64,000 nt of DNA from an uncultured Burkholderiales bacterium (GTDB lineage Bacteria; Pseudomonadota; Gammaproteobacteria; Burkholderiales; Eutrophovitaceae). This document shows positions 37,747-46,616 of the stretch, one piece after another. The notes below the pieces were generated by a model. The model was not told the DNA's origin and did not search any database. It was given only the letters and a program-made list of their open reading frames with translations. The stretch spans positions 1-64,000 of the forward strand of contig CATOSA010000024.1 in the NCBI GenBank assembly GCA_951812315.1, given 5' to 3'. The first letter of the stretch is position 1. Every line of letters starts with the position of its first letter. The translations under genes were made by a program, and so were the position numbers.

Positions 37747-38723
37747 TGACGCCGCTGTTTCGTATTCTCGCCAACAGCCAGGACATCACGGCCACTATCG
37801 CTAACCGGTTCTTGTCGCTGACCGTCTCTGACCGGGCCGGGCTGCATACCGATACCGTAGAGATCCGCCTCGATGACCGCGATGGCGCCATCGAACTGCC
37901 CAACAAAGGAGCCAAGTTGAATGTCTCTATCGGCCACAAAGAGCAAGGACTGGTTCAGATGGGTCTTTATATCGCCGATGAAATCGAGCTTGACGGCCCA
38001 CCGGATACGCTGATCATTCGTGCCAAGGCCGCCAATATGCGCAGCGCGCTGAAGGAGCACAAAACCCGCGCCTGGGATGCGACCTCCCTCGGCGATCTGG
38101 TGGCCACCATCGCCGCTGAACATCAACTCGAGCCCCGTGTCGGTGAATTCCTCAGCACCATCAACATTCCTCACCTGGATCAAACCGAAGAATCCGACCT
38201 GCACCTGCTCACCCGGCTGGCCAGGCAATACGACGCTGTGGCCAAACCGGCCGGGGGCTTTTTGTTATTCGTCCCCAGGGGCGAAGCCAGGAGCGCCACC
38301 GGCAAGGCAATCCCGACAGTGCCCATCAGTCGAAACCAAACCAGCAACCATCGCGTCACGATGGCAGATCGCGGCAAATATCCAGCGGTACTGGCTCATT
38401 GGCATAACACCGCGACTGGTACCCGCACGCCTGTGCACGTGGGCGAAGGCAAGCCCGTTTATGCCCTGCGCCACAATTACCCGGATGCCGATACGGCACG
38501 CGCTGCCGCCCAGGGCAAACTCGATGCCCTGAGCCGGGGTCTGGCCACCGCCAGCCTCACCCTCAAGCACGGCAACCCGCGACTGGCCGCCGAAGCCAGG
38601 CTGCTCCTGTCTGAATTCAGGCCAGGCGTGGACGGGGAGTGGATCGCCACCCAGGTCGATCACGAAATCAGTGACAGCGGCTACAGCACCCGCGTGGAGG
38701 CAGAAACGCCAAAACGCGCCTGA
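37737..38723 (+). CDS. Late control protein D / baseplate hub (P2 gpD-like)
   Basis: A 328-residue protein of the gpD/VgrG-like hub family. Features are an N-terminal beta domain (TDTVEIRLDDRDGAIELPNKGAKL), SDLHLLTRLARQYDAVAKPAGGFLLF in the middle and HEISDSGYSTRVE near the end. It makes the trimeric hub on which the tail tube nucleates. It is the last tail gene. In P2 and R-pyocins, D is likewise the last gene of this block. No lysis, spike or fibre gene follows. Confidence 0.92.
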   Translation: MGLMTPLFRILANSQDITATIANRFLSLTVSDRAGLHTDTVEIRLDDRDGAIELPNKGAKLNVSIGHKEQGLVQMGLYIADEIELDGPPDTLIIRAKAANMRSALKEHKTRAWDATSLGDLVATIAAEHQLEPRVGEFLSTINIPHLDQTEESDLHLLTRLARQYDAVAKPAGGFLLFVPRGEARSATGKAIPTVPISRNQTSNHRVTMADRGKYPAVLAHWHNTATGTRTPVHVGEGKPVYALRHNYPDADTARAAAQGKLDALSRGLATASLTLKHGNPRLAAEARLLLSEFRPGVDGEWIATQVDHEISDSGYSTRVEAETPKRA

Positions 38724-38776
38724 GACCGCCCACGCCTGGCCTGCCTTGGCAAGGATGACTGGGACGGTAGCGCTAG

Positions 38777-39127
38777 CTAGTCGCTATCGGTATTTGGTCC
38801 ACGGACACAGCGCTTGGCGGCAGGCGGACCAAGGTACAACTCGTGCGTATCGGCAATGGCCCGCTCGAATGATCTGGATATCATGGTCAGATGCGGCGAC
38901 AGACGCCACAAGCCGCCATCCAGTTGCTCCGCCCATCCCACAGACTTGAGGTGCCTTAGGGCATCAAAGGCTTGCTGCTTGGTGATGTCTAGCTCGCGTG
39001 CCAGCTCACTAGCGCCAAGTGGCCTCAGCCCGCTTCTTGCCAATCGCTCCGCCACCGCGGCAAAGCGGCCGTAACCCGTCCTGACCAACGCCTGCTCTCT
39101 CCTTGTCGTCACGCACTGCGCACCCAT
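38777..39127 (-). CDS. Winged-helix DNA-binding protein, putative tail-module regulator
   Basis: A protein of about 116 residues (ATG 39127; the frame is also open from TTG 39136). The segment RLARSGLRPLGASELARELDITKQQAFDALRHLKSVGWAEQLDGGLW (residues about 25-70) is a clear IclR/MarR-like winged helix. The second half has no recognised effector domain. The gene is transcribed against the tail genes and from a region full of palindromes, next to trpE. This is where Pseudomonas pyocin clusters carry their regulators. It is not an obvious PrtN or PrtR homologue, so the regulatory role is inferred. Confidence 0.65.
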   Translation of the reverse strand: MGAQCVTTRREQALVRTGYGRFAAVAERLARSGLRPLGASELARELDITKQQAFDALRHLKSVGWAEQLDGGLWRLSPHLTMISRSFERAIADTHELYLGPPAAKRCVRGPNTDSD

Positions 39128-39134
39128 CTTTCGC

Positions 39135-39278
39135 AATAATTACACCGCGTTTTCGCGCGCCTCTACACAGCCCACCCCAAAATCAACAGCCTGTTGACTA
39201 TGTGAACATCACTGCACAATCGTTTTCCCCATTTATTACACGCCGTTTTTCGCACGCCTCTACACTCTCAAGAGAGTG
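39135..39278. promoter_or_regulatory. Divergent control region with direct repeats and palindromes
   Basis: Two imperfect direct repeats of about 35 bases (39135-39168 and 39231-39265, ending CGCGCCTCTACAC and CGCACGCCTCTACAC) enclose a perfect 13-base palindrome CAACAGCCTGTTG (39184-39196). The palindrome overlaps a possible -35 box TTGACT. The second repeat is followed by a perfect palindrome CACTCTCAAGAGAGTG (39263-39278). The region lies between the winged-helix gene and a tiny forward gene, so operators for that regulator are likely. Confidence 0.6.
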
Positions 39279-39301
39279 CGGGCGGTGTGACGGAGCTATA
39301 T

Positions 39302-39397
39302 ATGTCATCAGCCAATGGCGCCAGCAAACGGACGATTTCAGGTGCATTGGTGGCTGGTGGAGATGTCGATCCGGCTACATTTGTCTGGGCGCCTTGA
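39302..39397 (+). CDS. Putative 31-residue small protein
   Basis: ATG 39302 is preceded by GGAG at six bases, and the frame encodes 31 residues, including SKRTISGALVAGGDVDPATF, to TGA 39395-39397. It lies downstream of the structured control region and 37 bases before a strong terminator, which together look like a complete tiny transcription unit. I recognise no family. It could be a small regulator, or the transcript may act as a non-coding RNA. Coding is supported only by the ribosome-binding site. Confidence 0.4.
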   Translation: MSSANGASKRTISGALVAGGDVDPATFVWAP

Positions 39398-39434
39398 TGA
39401 TTAAAAGCTGAGATGATTCACAGCTGACAAGTCT

Positions 39435-39460
39435 GGGGCCGCGTTTTGCGGCCCCTTTTT
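39435..39460 (+). terminator. Strong Rho-independent terminator
   Basis: GGGGCCGC and GCGGCCCC form perfect 8-base arms around GTTTT, followed by five T. It closes forward transcription from the small gene (and any readthrough from the tail operon) before the convergent trpE. Confidence 0.93.
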
Positions 39461-39518
39461 CTTGTCCGAATATTCGATACGACTCGCTTCGGTCCCGCTG
39501 TCTTACTGCGGGCGGCCA

Positions 39519-40994
39519 TCACGAAAGCCTGCTATTGAGCCCCGCTTGCGCCATTTCCGCCGCCTTTAGCAACGCACGCGCCTTGTTCTGCGTTTCGACC
39601 CATTCGTTTTCCGGCACTGAATCGGCGACGATTCCGGCACCTGCCTGCACGTATAGCGTTCCGTCCTTGATGACCGCGGTGCGAATCGCAATAGCGAGGT
39701 CCATGTCACCGCTGAACCCGAGATAGCCTACTGCGCCGGCATAGATGCCCCGCTTGTCAGTCTCGAATTCGTCGATGATTTCCATTGCCCTGACTTTGGG
39801 GGCGCCCGATACTGTCCCGGCAGGGAAGCTTGCTTTTAACACCGCCATTGCGTCGAGCCCGGACTTCAGTTTGCCTTCGACGTTCGACACGATATGCATG
39901 ACATGCGAGTAGCGTTCGATGACCATGCTGTCAGACACTTTGACTGACCCGATCTGGGCAACCCTGCCGACGTCGTTGCGGCCAAGGTCCATCAACATGA
40001 CGTGTTCGGCGCGCTCTTTCGGATCGCCGAGCAAATCCTCCTCGAGCGCAAGATCCTCTTCGCGGGTCGCACCCCGCGGCCGGGTTCCGGCGATCGGCCG
40101 CAACGTGACCACACCATTCTCGAGACGAACGAGAATTTCCGGAGAGGAACCGACCACATGAAAATCACCCATGTCGAAATAGAACATGTAAGGCGATGGG
40201 TTGAGCGCACGCAACGCCCGGTACAGGGACAACGGCGACGCGGCAAATGGCACACTCATGCGCTGTGAAAGCACGACTTGCATGATGTCGCCGTCACGAA
40301 TGTACTGCTTGGCCCGCTCGACAGCACCCATGAAATCAGCCTGGGCAAATGCAGACTTTGCCGGCGCCGCACTGGCCAGCGCCTCCAGCGGCACTACGAC
40401 TGGCTGGCGCAACATCCATAGCAATTCCTCGAGACGCTTCTGTGCGCCCTGCCACGCGCCTTTCTCTTCAGTATCTGCGTACACAACCAGGTACAGCTTT
40501 CCCGACAAATTGTCGACAGCGACAATCTGCTCGGAAAGCAGCAGCAGAATATCCGGCGTGTCGAGCACGTCCGGTTTGTCACTTGCTGCAAGGCGCTTCT
40601 CGATATAGCGCACGGTCTCATAGCCGAAACAACCAACCAACCCGCCGAGAAAGCGGGGCAACTCCGGGCGCGGGGCAACTCTTACCCTGGACTGCTGCTC
40701 AGCCACCCAGGCGAGCGGGGCAGTCTGCTCGGACTGCGCGACAATTTGGTCGCCGCATATTTCCCGGCAATGATTGCCGCGTACCTCATAGCGGGTACGC
40801 GCCGGCAAGCCGACAAACGAGTAACGGCCGAAGCGCTCTCCGCCTTGCACTGATTCGAGCAGGTAGGAATAGGGTTTATTGGCGAGCTTGAGATACACCG
40901 ACAGGGGTGTATCGAGGTCGGCAAAGGTCTCGAGAACCACGGGAACGCGATTGAAACCCTGCGCGGCGAGTTGCTTGAACTCTTCTTCTGTCAC
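39519..40994 (-). CDS. trpE: Anthranilate synthase component I
   Basis: A 491-residue enzyme that converts chorismate to anthranilate with glutamine-derived ammonia from TrpG. I chose GTG 40994 because CGGAG lies six bases upstream and the product then starts TEEEFKQLAAQG as in relatives; a longer frame to 41111 lacks such support. The chorismate-binding domain holds VGSSPEILVR, PIAGTRPRG, ERAEHVMLMDLGRNDVGR and GAPKVRAMEIIDE. The N-terminal tryptophan feedback site (LLESVQGGERFGRYSFVG) is intact. trpG is not beside it; the tail module begins where trpG would be expected. Confidence 0.95.
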   Translation of the reverse strand: MTEEEFKQLAAQGFNRVPVVLETFADLDTPLSVYLKLANKPYSYLLESVQGGERFGRYSFVGLPARTRYEVRGNHCREICGDQIVAQSEQTAPLAWVAEQQSRVRVAPRPELPRFLGGLVGCFGYETVRYIEKRLAASDKPDVLDTPDILLLLSEQIVAVDNLSGKLYLVVYADTEEKGAWQGAQKRLEELLWMLRQPVVVPLEALASAAPAKSAFAQADFMGAVERAKQYIRDGDIMQVVLSQRMSVPFAASPLSLYRALRALNPSPYMFYFDMGDFHVVGSSPEILVRLENGVVTLRPIAGTRPRGATREEDLALEEDLLGDPKERAEHVMLMDLGRNDVGRVAQIGSVKVSDSMVIERYSHVMHIVSNVEGKLKSGLDAMAVLKASFPAGTVSGAPKVRAMEIIDEFETDKRGIYAGAVGYLGFSGDMDLAIAIRTAVIKDGTLYVQAGAGIVADSVPENEWVETQNKARALLKAAEMAQAGLNSRLS

Positions 40995-41060
40995 GACTGA
41001 CTCCGAAAAACGGTGAAATAAGGGACTTGGGTATGCGTCAGGAGCGACGCCGATTTTCTG

Positions 41061-41155
41061 TGGCGTCAGGCGTGACGCCAGCATGCGGATCCGCCTCGCC
41101 AACGGCGGCAAATCTGCATTTGATGCCCCAAACTTTCAGTTCTTGCGGAAGCCAT
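41061..41155 (-). promoter_or_regulatory. Possible trp leader: short Trp-containing frame and hairpin before trpE
   Basis: A 29-codon frame from ATG 41155 to TGA 41066 contains two Trp codons near its end (CRRWRGGSACWRHA). Its last Trp codon and stop lie in the two arms of a perfect 8-base hairpin (TGGCGTCA, GGCG, TGACGCCA on the plus strand, 41061-41080). A second, weaker hairpin with similar arms lies at 41035-41050, so alternative pairing is possible. No T run follows, and the frame has no clear ribosome-binding site. Attenuation is only a hypothesis. Confidence 0.3.
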
Positions 41156-41167
41156 GTATTGCGATCG

Positions 41168-41920
41168 TTACGGCCGGATGGGCCGAATCAAATCAAATAT
41201 TTCGGAAACGACCTGTACTATAGCATCGCAGTCGAGCTCATGCAGTTCCATGCCGGACCTGTATCCAAACGGCACACAGATCATCGGGCATCCTGCGGCG
41301 CGTGCACTCAAGGTGTCTGTTTCGGAGTCACCGACCATCAACAAACGCTCCGGTGGGATGCCGAAACGCTGCGCACAGTATGTCAGTGGCAACGGGTCCG
41401 GCTTCTTGCGTTCCAGCGTATCGCCGGAAATTACTTCGTCGAACAGGTGAAGGACGCCAAGACCTTCCAGCAACGGCCGGGTAAAGGCATCGGTCTTGTT
41501 GGTGACACAGGCGAGCTTCAACCCCAACCCGCGCAGACGCTGAAGCGTTTCCTCCATCTCCGGAAAAAGCCGTGATTCGTTGGTCAGCAATTTTCGGTAG
41601 TGGCCCCTGAAAATTTCCCCCGCTTGTTCAAATTTTGCGAGATCGGGTCCGCCGTTCGATTTGCCACCGTCAGAACATCCAGCGTCATTTACAGTTACAT
41701 CGGCCAGCAGGCGTTTTACCAGCCGATCGATGCCGCGGCCAATGTGTGCCCGCACTGTTTCCGAGTCCACCGGTGCCATGCCGAGATCGGCCAGCATGCA
41801 ATTTGCCGACGCGTGCAGGTCGGGCAGCGTATCGACGAGGGTTCCGTCAAGATCGAACGCGACAGCGGAAATATCCGTCGGAAATTTCACGGTTTGGGAT
41901 TGGGTGCCGGGATCAATCAT
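41168..41920 (-). CDS. gph: Phosphoglycolate phosphatase
   Basis: A 250-residue HAD-superfamily phosphatase with motif I AFDLDGTLVDTLPDL near residue 20, motif II CVTNKTDA and motifs III/IV with KKPDP and MVGDSETD. It removes 2-phosphoglycolate formed during repair of DNA 3' ends. It lies upstream of trpE on the same strand, as in many gammaproteobacteria with rpe-gph-trpE order. The segment DVTVNDAGCSDGGKSNGG (residues about 75-92) is an extra loop in the cap domain. The ATG at 41920 fits the family length. Confidence 0.93.
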   Translation of the reverse strand: MIDPGTQSQTVKFPTDISAVAFDLDGTLVDTLPDLHASANCMLADLGMAPVDSETVRAHIGRGIDRLVKRLLADVTVNDAGCSDGGKSNGGPDLAKFEQAGEIFRGHYRKLLTNESRLFPEMEETLQRLRGLGLKLACVTNKTDAFTRPLLEGLGVLHLFDEVISGDTLERKKPDPLPLTYCAQRFGIPPERLLMVGDSETDTLSARAAGCPMICVPFGYRSGMELHELDCDAIVQVVSEIFDLIRPIRP

Positions 41921-42229
41921 CGAGACGCGGATGCGCAGAGAAATTCAAGATGAAAACGAATAGCGAGACAACAAAAAACCCAGGGAAACTACGTTCGGTT
42001 GAATTCAATCGACTTCATTCACGGACGACGGTATCGTAATAGTCAATATCCGAGACTTGTTTTTAACAGTCCAGACTCGATCTAAAATAGAATGACAAAG
42101 GCGGTCGAGTCTATATTGCATCGCCTCCCGTCAGCACACTTCCGGCAGTCCTTCCTAATCGGGTAGAAAGCACCCTAACCGGCCATCGCATCGGCTATTT
42201 CAATATCAAGGAGTCGCCTGCTGCCACTT
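41921..42229. other. Intergenic stretch between gph and a broken hydrolase gene
   Basis: About 310 bases, more AT-rich around 42030-42110 than the neighbouring genes. It probably contains the promoter of gph-trpE. I see no coding frame, strong hairpin or repeat. Confidence 0.5.
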
Positions 42230-43590
42230 TCACCGACCTATGATCAGCAACACGTTCATGTTCGGCCGGGGAACATCAACATCCGGCCGTACGGCCTCGA
42301 CCATCGCTTCGATCAGTGTGCCGAAGCTTGCGACCAGAAGTGCATCCTTTGCGATCGGGTAGTTCCCGAAAGTTACTATCGCAACGTCGTTCTTCAGATC
42401 GAAATAAGCCATCTGTCCGTAGACCCCAACCATCATGAATTGCTTGTCAGCGGCGTTGAGCACCCAGAACTGGCTGCGGTAGTTGGCAGTTTTACCAAGT
42501 AGAGCCTCGAAATTCCCGGTAAAGGCATCAGTCAATGCCTTGTTCGGCGTCACCAAATCCTGGAAGAATCTCGCATCTACGACTTGCTCGCCGGCAGCGG
42601 TTTTGCCGTCGTTCAGAACAAACAATGCAACACGGGCAAAATCGGGTAGCGTCATGCTGATGGCGCCCTGTGCGATCGGCTGACCATGACCATCGGTGCC
42701 AAATCCGGCGTTGTGTTCTGCTCCTAGCTTCGACCAAAATTCCTTCTCAAAGAATTCTGCCAGCGGCATGTCGCATGCTTCCTGTACGGTCAGGCCCAAA
42801 ATGTCGGTCTGGATCGAGGAATAGTTGAAAACCTTGCCAGTCGGATTGATCTTGTCGTTGACGCCCTGGGCAATGAACCCCCGCAGGCCTTTTGGATCAT
42901 TCTTACCGCCCGGTCGCCAACCTGTCGCACGGTCCTGCACGCGAACATCTGCCTGCTCGTCTTCGTAATCCTCGGTGAATTTGGTGCCGTCGCGCATATC
43001 CCACACATGACGCACGGTTACGTCGCTCCATGCCTTTTTGCCTCGCAGCTCCTTTACGTATTTGGAGGCGAGGTCGTCTTCGTCGAAGCAACCCTTCTGT
43101 TTGGCGATCTGGGCCATCATTCCGGTAAATGATTTGCTCGTCGACATATTGATGTGCCGAAGCTCGCGTGACAGACCGTTGCGGTAGCTCTCGTGCACAA
43201 TCCGGCCTTTGTGAATGGCAACCAGCCCGCTGTTCACGATGCGGCGGTTCTCAGCAATTCATCCACCGACATACGCCGCCCTGTGGCTGGGTCCGAAACA
43301 AATATCTTGGTGATGTCGATCTGGTCCGGCGCGTAAGGCAGCGGCGCGACCAGCCCTTTCCCGCGGGAAATGATGACAGTCGGAAAAATTCGCTCGGTCA
43401 GAGTGAATGCATACATGTTGTGCGGCGCTGTGTCCCAGTTCGATCGGTCAGCCCCCAGTTCCGCATTGATCACACCCGTCGGTTTTATCGGACTTGGTTC
43501 AACCGCCGTCGCCATGCTACAAACGCCAATGGCAGTGATCACGGCAACAGCTCCTGTGAGCCTCGTTCGCACTTGCGTCCCCGTTCCCAT
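42230..43590 (-). pseudogene. Serine hydrolase (class C beta-lactamase fold), frameshifted
   Basis: The first frame encodes a signal peptide (residues about 10-30) and the N-terminal 118 residues to SVDELL. A 1-base deletion near 43248 shifts the frame. The next frame continues as ENRRIVNSGLVAIHKGRIV and then 330 residues with the S-x-x-K motif STSK and a YSS motif in place of Y-x-N. Relatives include esterases and 6-aminohexanoate-dimer hydrolase-like enzymes, so antibiotic resistance should not be assumed. A restart at 43237 would give a product without export signal. It separates rpe from gph, which are normally neighbours. Confidence 0.8.
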
Positions 43591-43862
43591 GTGCTTCCTC
43601 CTCCCCGATGCTATTTATTGGCGTCGATCATAGCGTACCAACGTTGCAATACGATTCAGTTGCAATGATAGCGTGATACTTACCAATAACGCCTTCCTGC
43701 AGACTGCTGATGAAAGAAGTCCTTCTCTGAGCGGCCGCTTCCGATGTGTTGCCTTGAAATCTTGCACCGTCTCTTAAGGTCTCGCATCAATACCTGCAAC
43801 ATACTTCAAGTTCGAACTTTGAATTTCGATATTCTCTGTTCTCTTGTAGCTGTGCGTTTAGC

Positions 43863-44528
43863 TCAAACCTTTGCCAACTCGGCCCGCATCGCATCGATCG
43901 TTGTCTTGTAATCGTCGCTGCCATAAATTGCCGAGCCTGCCACCATCGTATCGGCACCGGCGCGAGCAATCTCTGCAATATTGTCGACCTTGACGCCGCC
44001 ATCGACTTCCAGCCAGATATCGCGGCCACTGGCATCAATGCGCTTGCGCGCTTCGCGAAGTTTGTCCAGCGCCGAGCGGATAAATTTCTGCCCGCCAAAG
44101 CCCGGATTGACCGACATGATCAGCACCAGATCGATCTTGTCCAGGGTCCAGTCGAGATAGCTCAGCGGCGTAGCCGGATTGAAAACCAGTCCCGGCCGGC
44201 AGCCGCAGCCGCGTATCAATTCAATGGTCCGGTCAATGTGCGTCGACGCTTCCGGATGAAAACTGATGATGTTCGCGCCGGCTTCGGCAAACTCCGGCAC
44301 GATGCGATCCACTGGCTCGACCATCAGATGCACGTCGATCGGCGCATCGGTCAGTGAGCGAATTGCCTTGCACACGACCGGCCCGATGGTCAGATTCGGG
44401 ACATAGTGGTTGTCCATGACATCAAAGTGAATAATGTCAGCGCCTGCGGTGATGACCGACTGAACTTCTTCACCCAGCTTGTCGAACTTTGCAGACAGGA
44501 TGCTCGGTGCAATGCGAAATGTGCTCAT
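43863..44528 (-). CDS. rpe: Ribulose-phosphate 3-epimerase
   Basis: A 221-residue TIM-barrel enzyme of the pentose phosphate pathway that interconverts ribulose 5-phosphate and xylulose 5-phosphate. Metal ligands and catalytic residues are seen in [14 protein letters not shown] (near residue 34), DVHLMVE, and the conserved [10 protein letters not shown] near residue 140 plus EVDGGV near residue 175. Length is canonical. It is divergent from apaG, with 170 bases between them for promoters. Confidence 0.96.
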   Translation of the reverse strand: MSTFRIAPSILSAKFDKLGEEVQSVITAGADIIHFDVMDNHYVPNLTIGPVVCKAIRSLTDAPIDVHLMVEPVDRIVPEFAEAGANIISFHPEASTHIDRTIELIRGCGCRPGLVFNPATPLSYLDWTLDKIDLVLIMSVNPGFGGQKFIRSALDKLREARKRIDASGRDIWLEVDGGVKVDNIAEIARAGADTMVAGSAIYGSDDYKTTIDAMRAELAKV

Positions 44529-44698
44529 GACCTGGTTGCCGTTTCATTAACGAGGTCGAATTGTAGCCAAAACATTCGCTACAGAAACAAAATTACGCGT
44601 GCCTCGAGCGACACACACGAACAAAACAACATATCTGAATAGCGACTACAGTCTTTCTCGACTTGCAGTAGCGGCGCGTTTCGTTTCAAATTGCGTCC

Positions 44699-45079
44699 AT
44701 GAATACATCGACCTGTGAAATTAGCGTCTCCGCCGAGTCTGTTTATCTTGCAAACCAGTCGGACGAAGAACAGTCTCGCTACATGTTTGCCTACACCGTC
44801 ACCATCACCAACAATGGTTCGGTCCCGGCGCGGCTCATGTCCCGCCACTGGATCATCACCGACATGAATGAAAAAGTGCAGGAGGTGCGCGGCGATGGCG
44901 TCGTCGGCGAACAACCGACACTGGAACCGGGCGCAAGTTACGAGTACACGAGTAGTGCAGCCATTGAGACACCAGTGGGAACCATGCGCGGCAGCTACCA
45001 GATGGTGGCGGAGGGCGGCACCCGGTTTGATGCACCGATTCCTGAATTTGCGCTCAGCATTCCGCGGGTATTGCATTGA
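44699..45079 (+). CDS. apaG: ApaG protein
   Basis: A 126-residue protein with a single immunoglobulin-like fold. Family segments are RYMFAYTVTITNNG, LMSRHWIITDMN, VVGEQPTLEPGASYEYTS and GTMRGSYQMV, the last containing the conserved G-x-M-x-G-x-Y. E. coli ApaG is linked to cobalt and magnesium handling; the molecular role is still unclear. Here it stands alone rather than with ksgA and apaH. Confidence 0.95.
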   Translation: MNTSTCEISVSAESVYLANQSDEEQSRYMFAYTVTITNNGSVPARLMSRHWIITDMNEKVQEVRGDGVVGEQPTLEPGASYEYTSSAAIETPVGTMRGSYQMVAEGGTRFDAPIPEFALSIPRVLH

Positions 45080-45249
45080 ACAGCACGACCGCGCGTTCAT
45101 TCCCCGGTTGATGGCAACCGTCTTGCTTCAGTAGAAACTGCAAACGCAGGCGCACGAGACGAACATGTCTCTGCGTGATCGCCAAAACCACACCGAAAAA
45201 TGGGTATAGGTAACGTTATATGGTTGAGTTGGATCCACACGAAGCAGTC

Positions 45250-46584
45250 ATGACGAAGTTGGATGTCCGTCTAACGGCCACTGTCCTGGTAGCAGCGACA
45301 GTGCTCGTAGCATGCGCAGGCCCGGAACAAAGCGCGCCTGTCGTTGCGCCCACGGCGCCGGAATCGCAGGTGCCACAGCAGGTAGACGGCGGTACTGCCG
45401 AGCCCGCGACTATAGAACCTGCAAGTTCGGAATCGGCCTCTGCAACAGCACCGGCGCCGGGCCAGGCGCAACCTTCTTCTCCGTGGATACAGCCCCCGCC
45501 GCAGGAAATGGGCTACTTCGAACTCGCCAACTGGAACGACCTGCCCGGCTGGAACAACGACGACGTGCGAGAAGCCTGGCCGGCATTCATTCGTTCGTGC
45601 ATGGCGCTCAAGTCAGAATCGCTGTGGCAACCACCCTGCCTCGCAGCATCACGGATGAAGCGCCACGACAATGACGCCCTCAGAGCGTTTTTCGAGACCT
45701 GGTTCAGACCATATCGTGTTTTCAACGCCGACGGCACCGGTAACGGCATGGTCACCGGATACTACGAACCGCTATTGCATGGCAGCCGAACGCGTACGGA
45801 AAAATTCCGCTATCCCTTGTACAGCGTACCTGACGACTTGTTAACCATCGAAGTCGACGAACTCTTTCCGGAACTGGTTGGCGAGCGCGTACGCGGCCGC
45901 AAGGTAGACGGACACGTTGTTCCCTACTACACACGCGGCGAAATCGACAATGGCGCCTCCCGAACCAATCTTGACTCGCTCAAGGACCGCGAGATTGCCT
46001 GGGTCGACGACCAGGTGGAACTTTTCTTTCTCCACATACAGGGATCGGGGCGCATACAACTGGAAAACGGCGACGTCATGCGCGTCGGTTACGCCAATCA
46101 CAACGGCCATCCGTACCGTTCTGTTGGCCGCATTCTTATCGATCGTGGCGAGTTGACGATCAGTAGTGCCTCGATGCAGGGGATCAAGGAATGGGCTCGC
46201 GTGAACCCGGATCAGTTGAACGCAGTGCTTGCAGAGAATCCGGGCTACGTGTTCTTTCGCGAACTTCCTCCCGGGCCGAACGGGCCGATCGGCGCGCTCG
46301 GTGTACCTATTACGCCGCGCCGAAGCATCGCAGTCGATGAACAAAGTGTGCCGCTGGGCGCACCGGTGTTTCTGGCGACCACCTGGCCAAATTCGAGGGC
46401 GCCATTGAGTCGTCTGATGTTGGCGCAGGATATCGGCGGCGCAATCAAGGGCGCAGTGAGAGCCGATTTTTTCTGGGGATTTGGTGATGAGGCCGCGGAA
46501 CTTGCCGGCCGCATGCGCCAGTCCGGGGAGATGTGGGTGCTGCTTCCCAACTCTACGCGCGCATCGGTGAGTCGCAACGACTAA
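45250..46584 (+). CDS. mltA: Membrane-bound lytic murein transglycosylase A
   Basis: A lipoprotein of 444 residues from ATG 45250, chosen because the signal peptide (TATVLVAATVLVACAGPEQ, lipobox LVAC) then has normal length. A Pro/Ala/Ser-rich linker (to about residue 95) leads to the MltA barrel (VTGYYEPLLHGSRTRTEKF, near residue 170). The C-terminal 3D domain (DIGGAIKGAVRADFFWGFG) carries the catalytic Asp. It cleaves peptidoglycan glycan strands to anhydromuropeptides at the outer membrane. The frame could also begin at 45220, which would bury the signal peptide. Confidence 0.93.
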   Translation: MTKLDVRLTATVLVAATVLVACAGPEQSAPVVAPTAPESQVPQQVDGGTAEPATIEPASSESASATAPAPGQAQPSSPWIQPPPQEMGYFELANWNDLPGWNNDDVREAWPAFIRSCMALKSESLWQPPCLAASRMKRHDNDALRAFFETWFRPYRVFNADGTGNGMVTGYYEPLLHGSRTRTEKFRYPLYSVPDDLLTIEVDELFPELVGERVRGRKVDGHVVPYYTRGEIDNGASRTNLDSLKDREIAWVDDQVELFFLHIQGSGRIQLENGDVMRVGYANHNGHPYRSVGRILIDRGELTISSASMQGIKEWARVNPDQLNAVLAENPGYVFFRELPPGPNGPIGALGVPITPRRSIAVDEQSVPLGAPVFLATTWPNSRAPLSRLMLAQDIGGAIKGAVRADFFWGFGDEAAELAGRMRQSGEMWVLLPNSTRASVSRND

Positions 46585-46616
46585 CTGTTTATTGTGTTTG
46601 GCACATTGCGCCGCTT

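Noticed and set aside
39135-39265. Prophage attachment sites formed by the 35-base direct repeats
   Set aside because: Both repeats lie only 96 bases apart on the same side of the tail module, so they cannot be its two ends.
30579-39460. A complete prophage
   Set aside because: No integrase, replication, terminase, portal, capsid or lysis gene is present between the IS and trpE.
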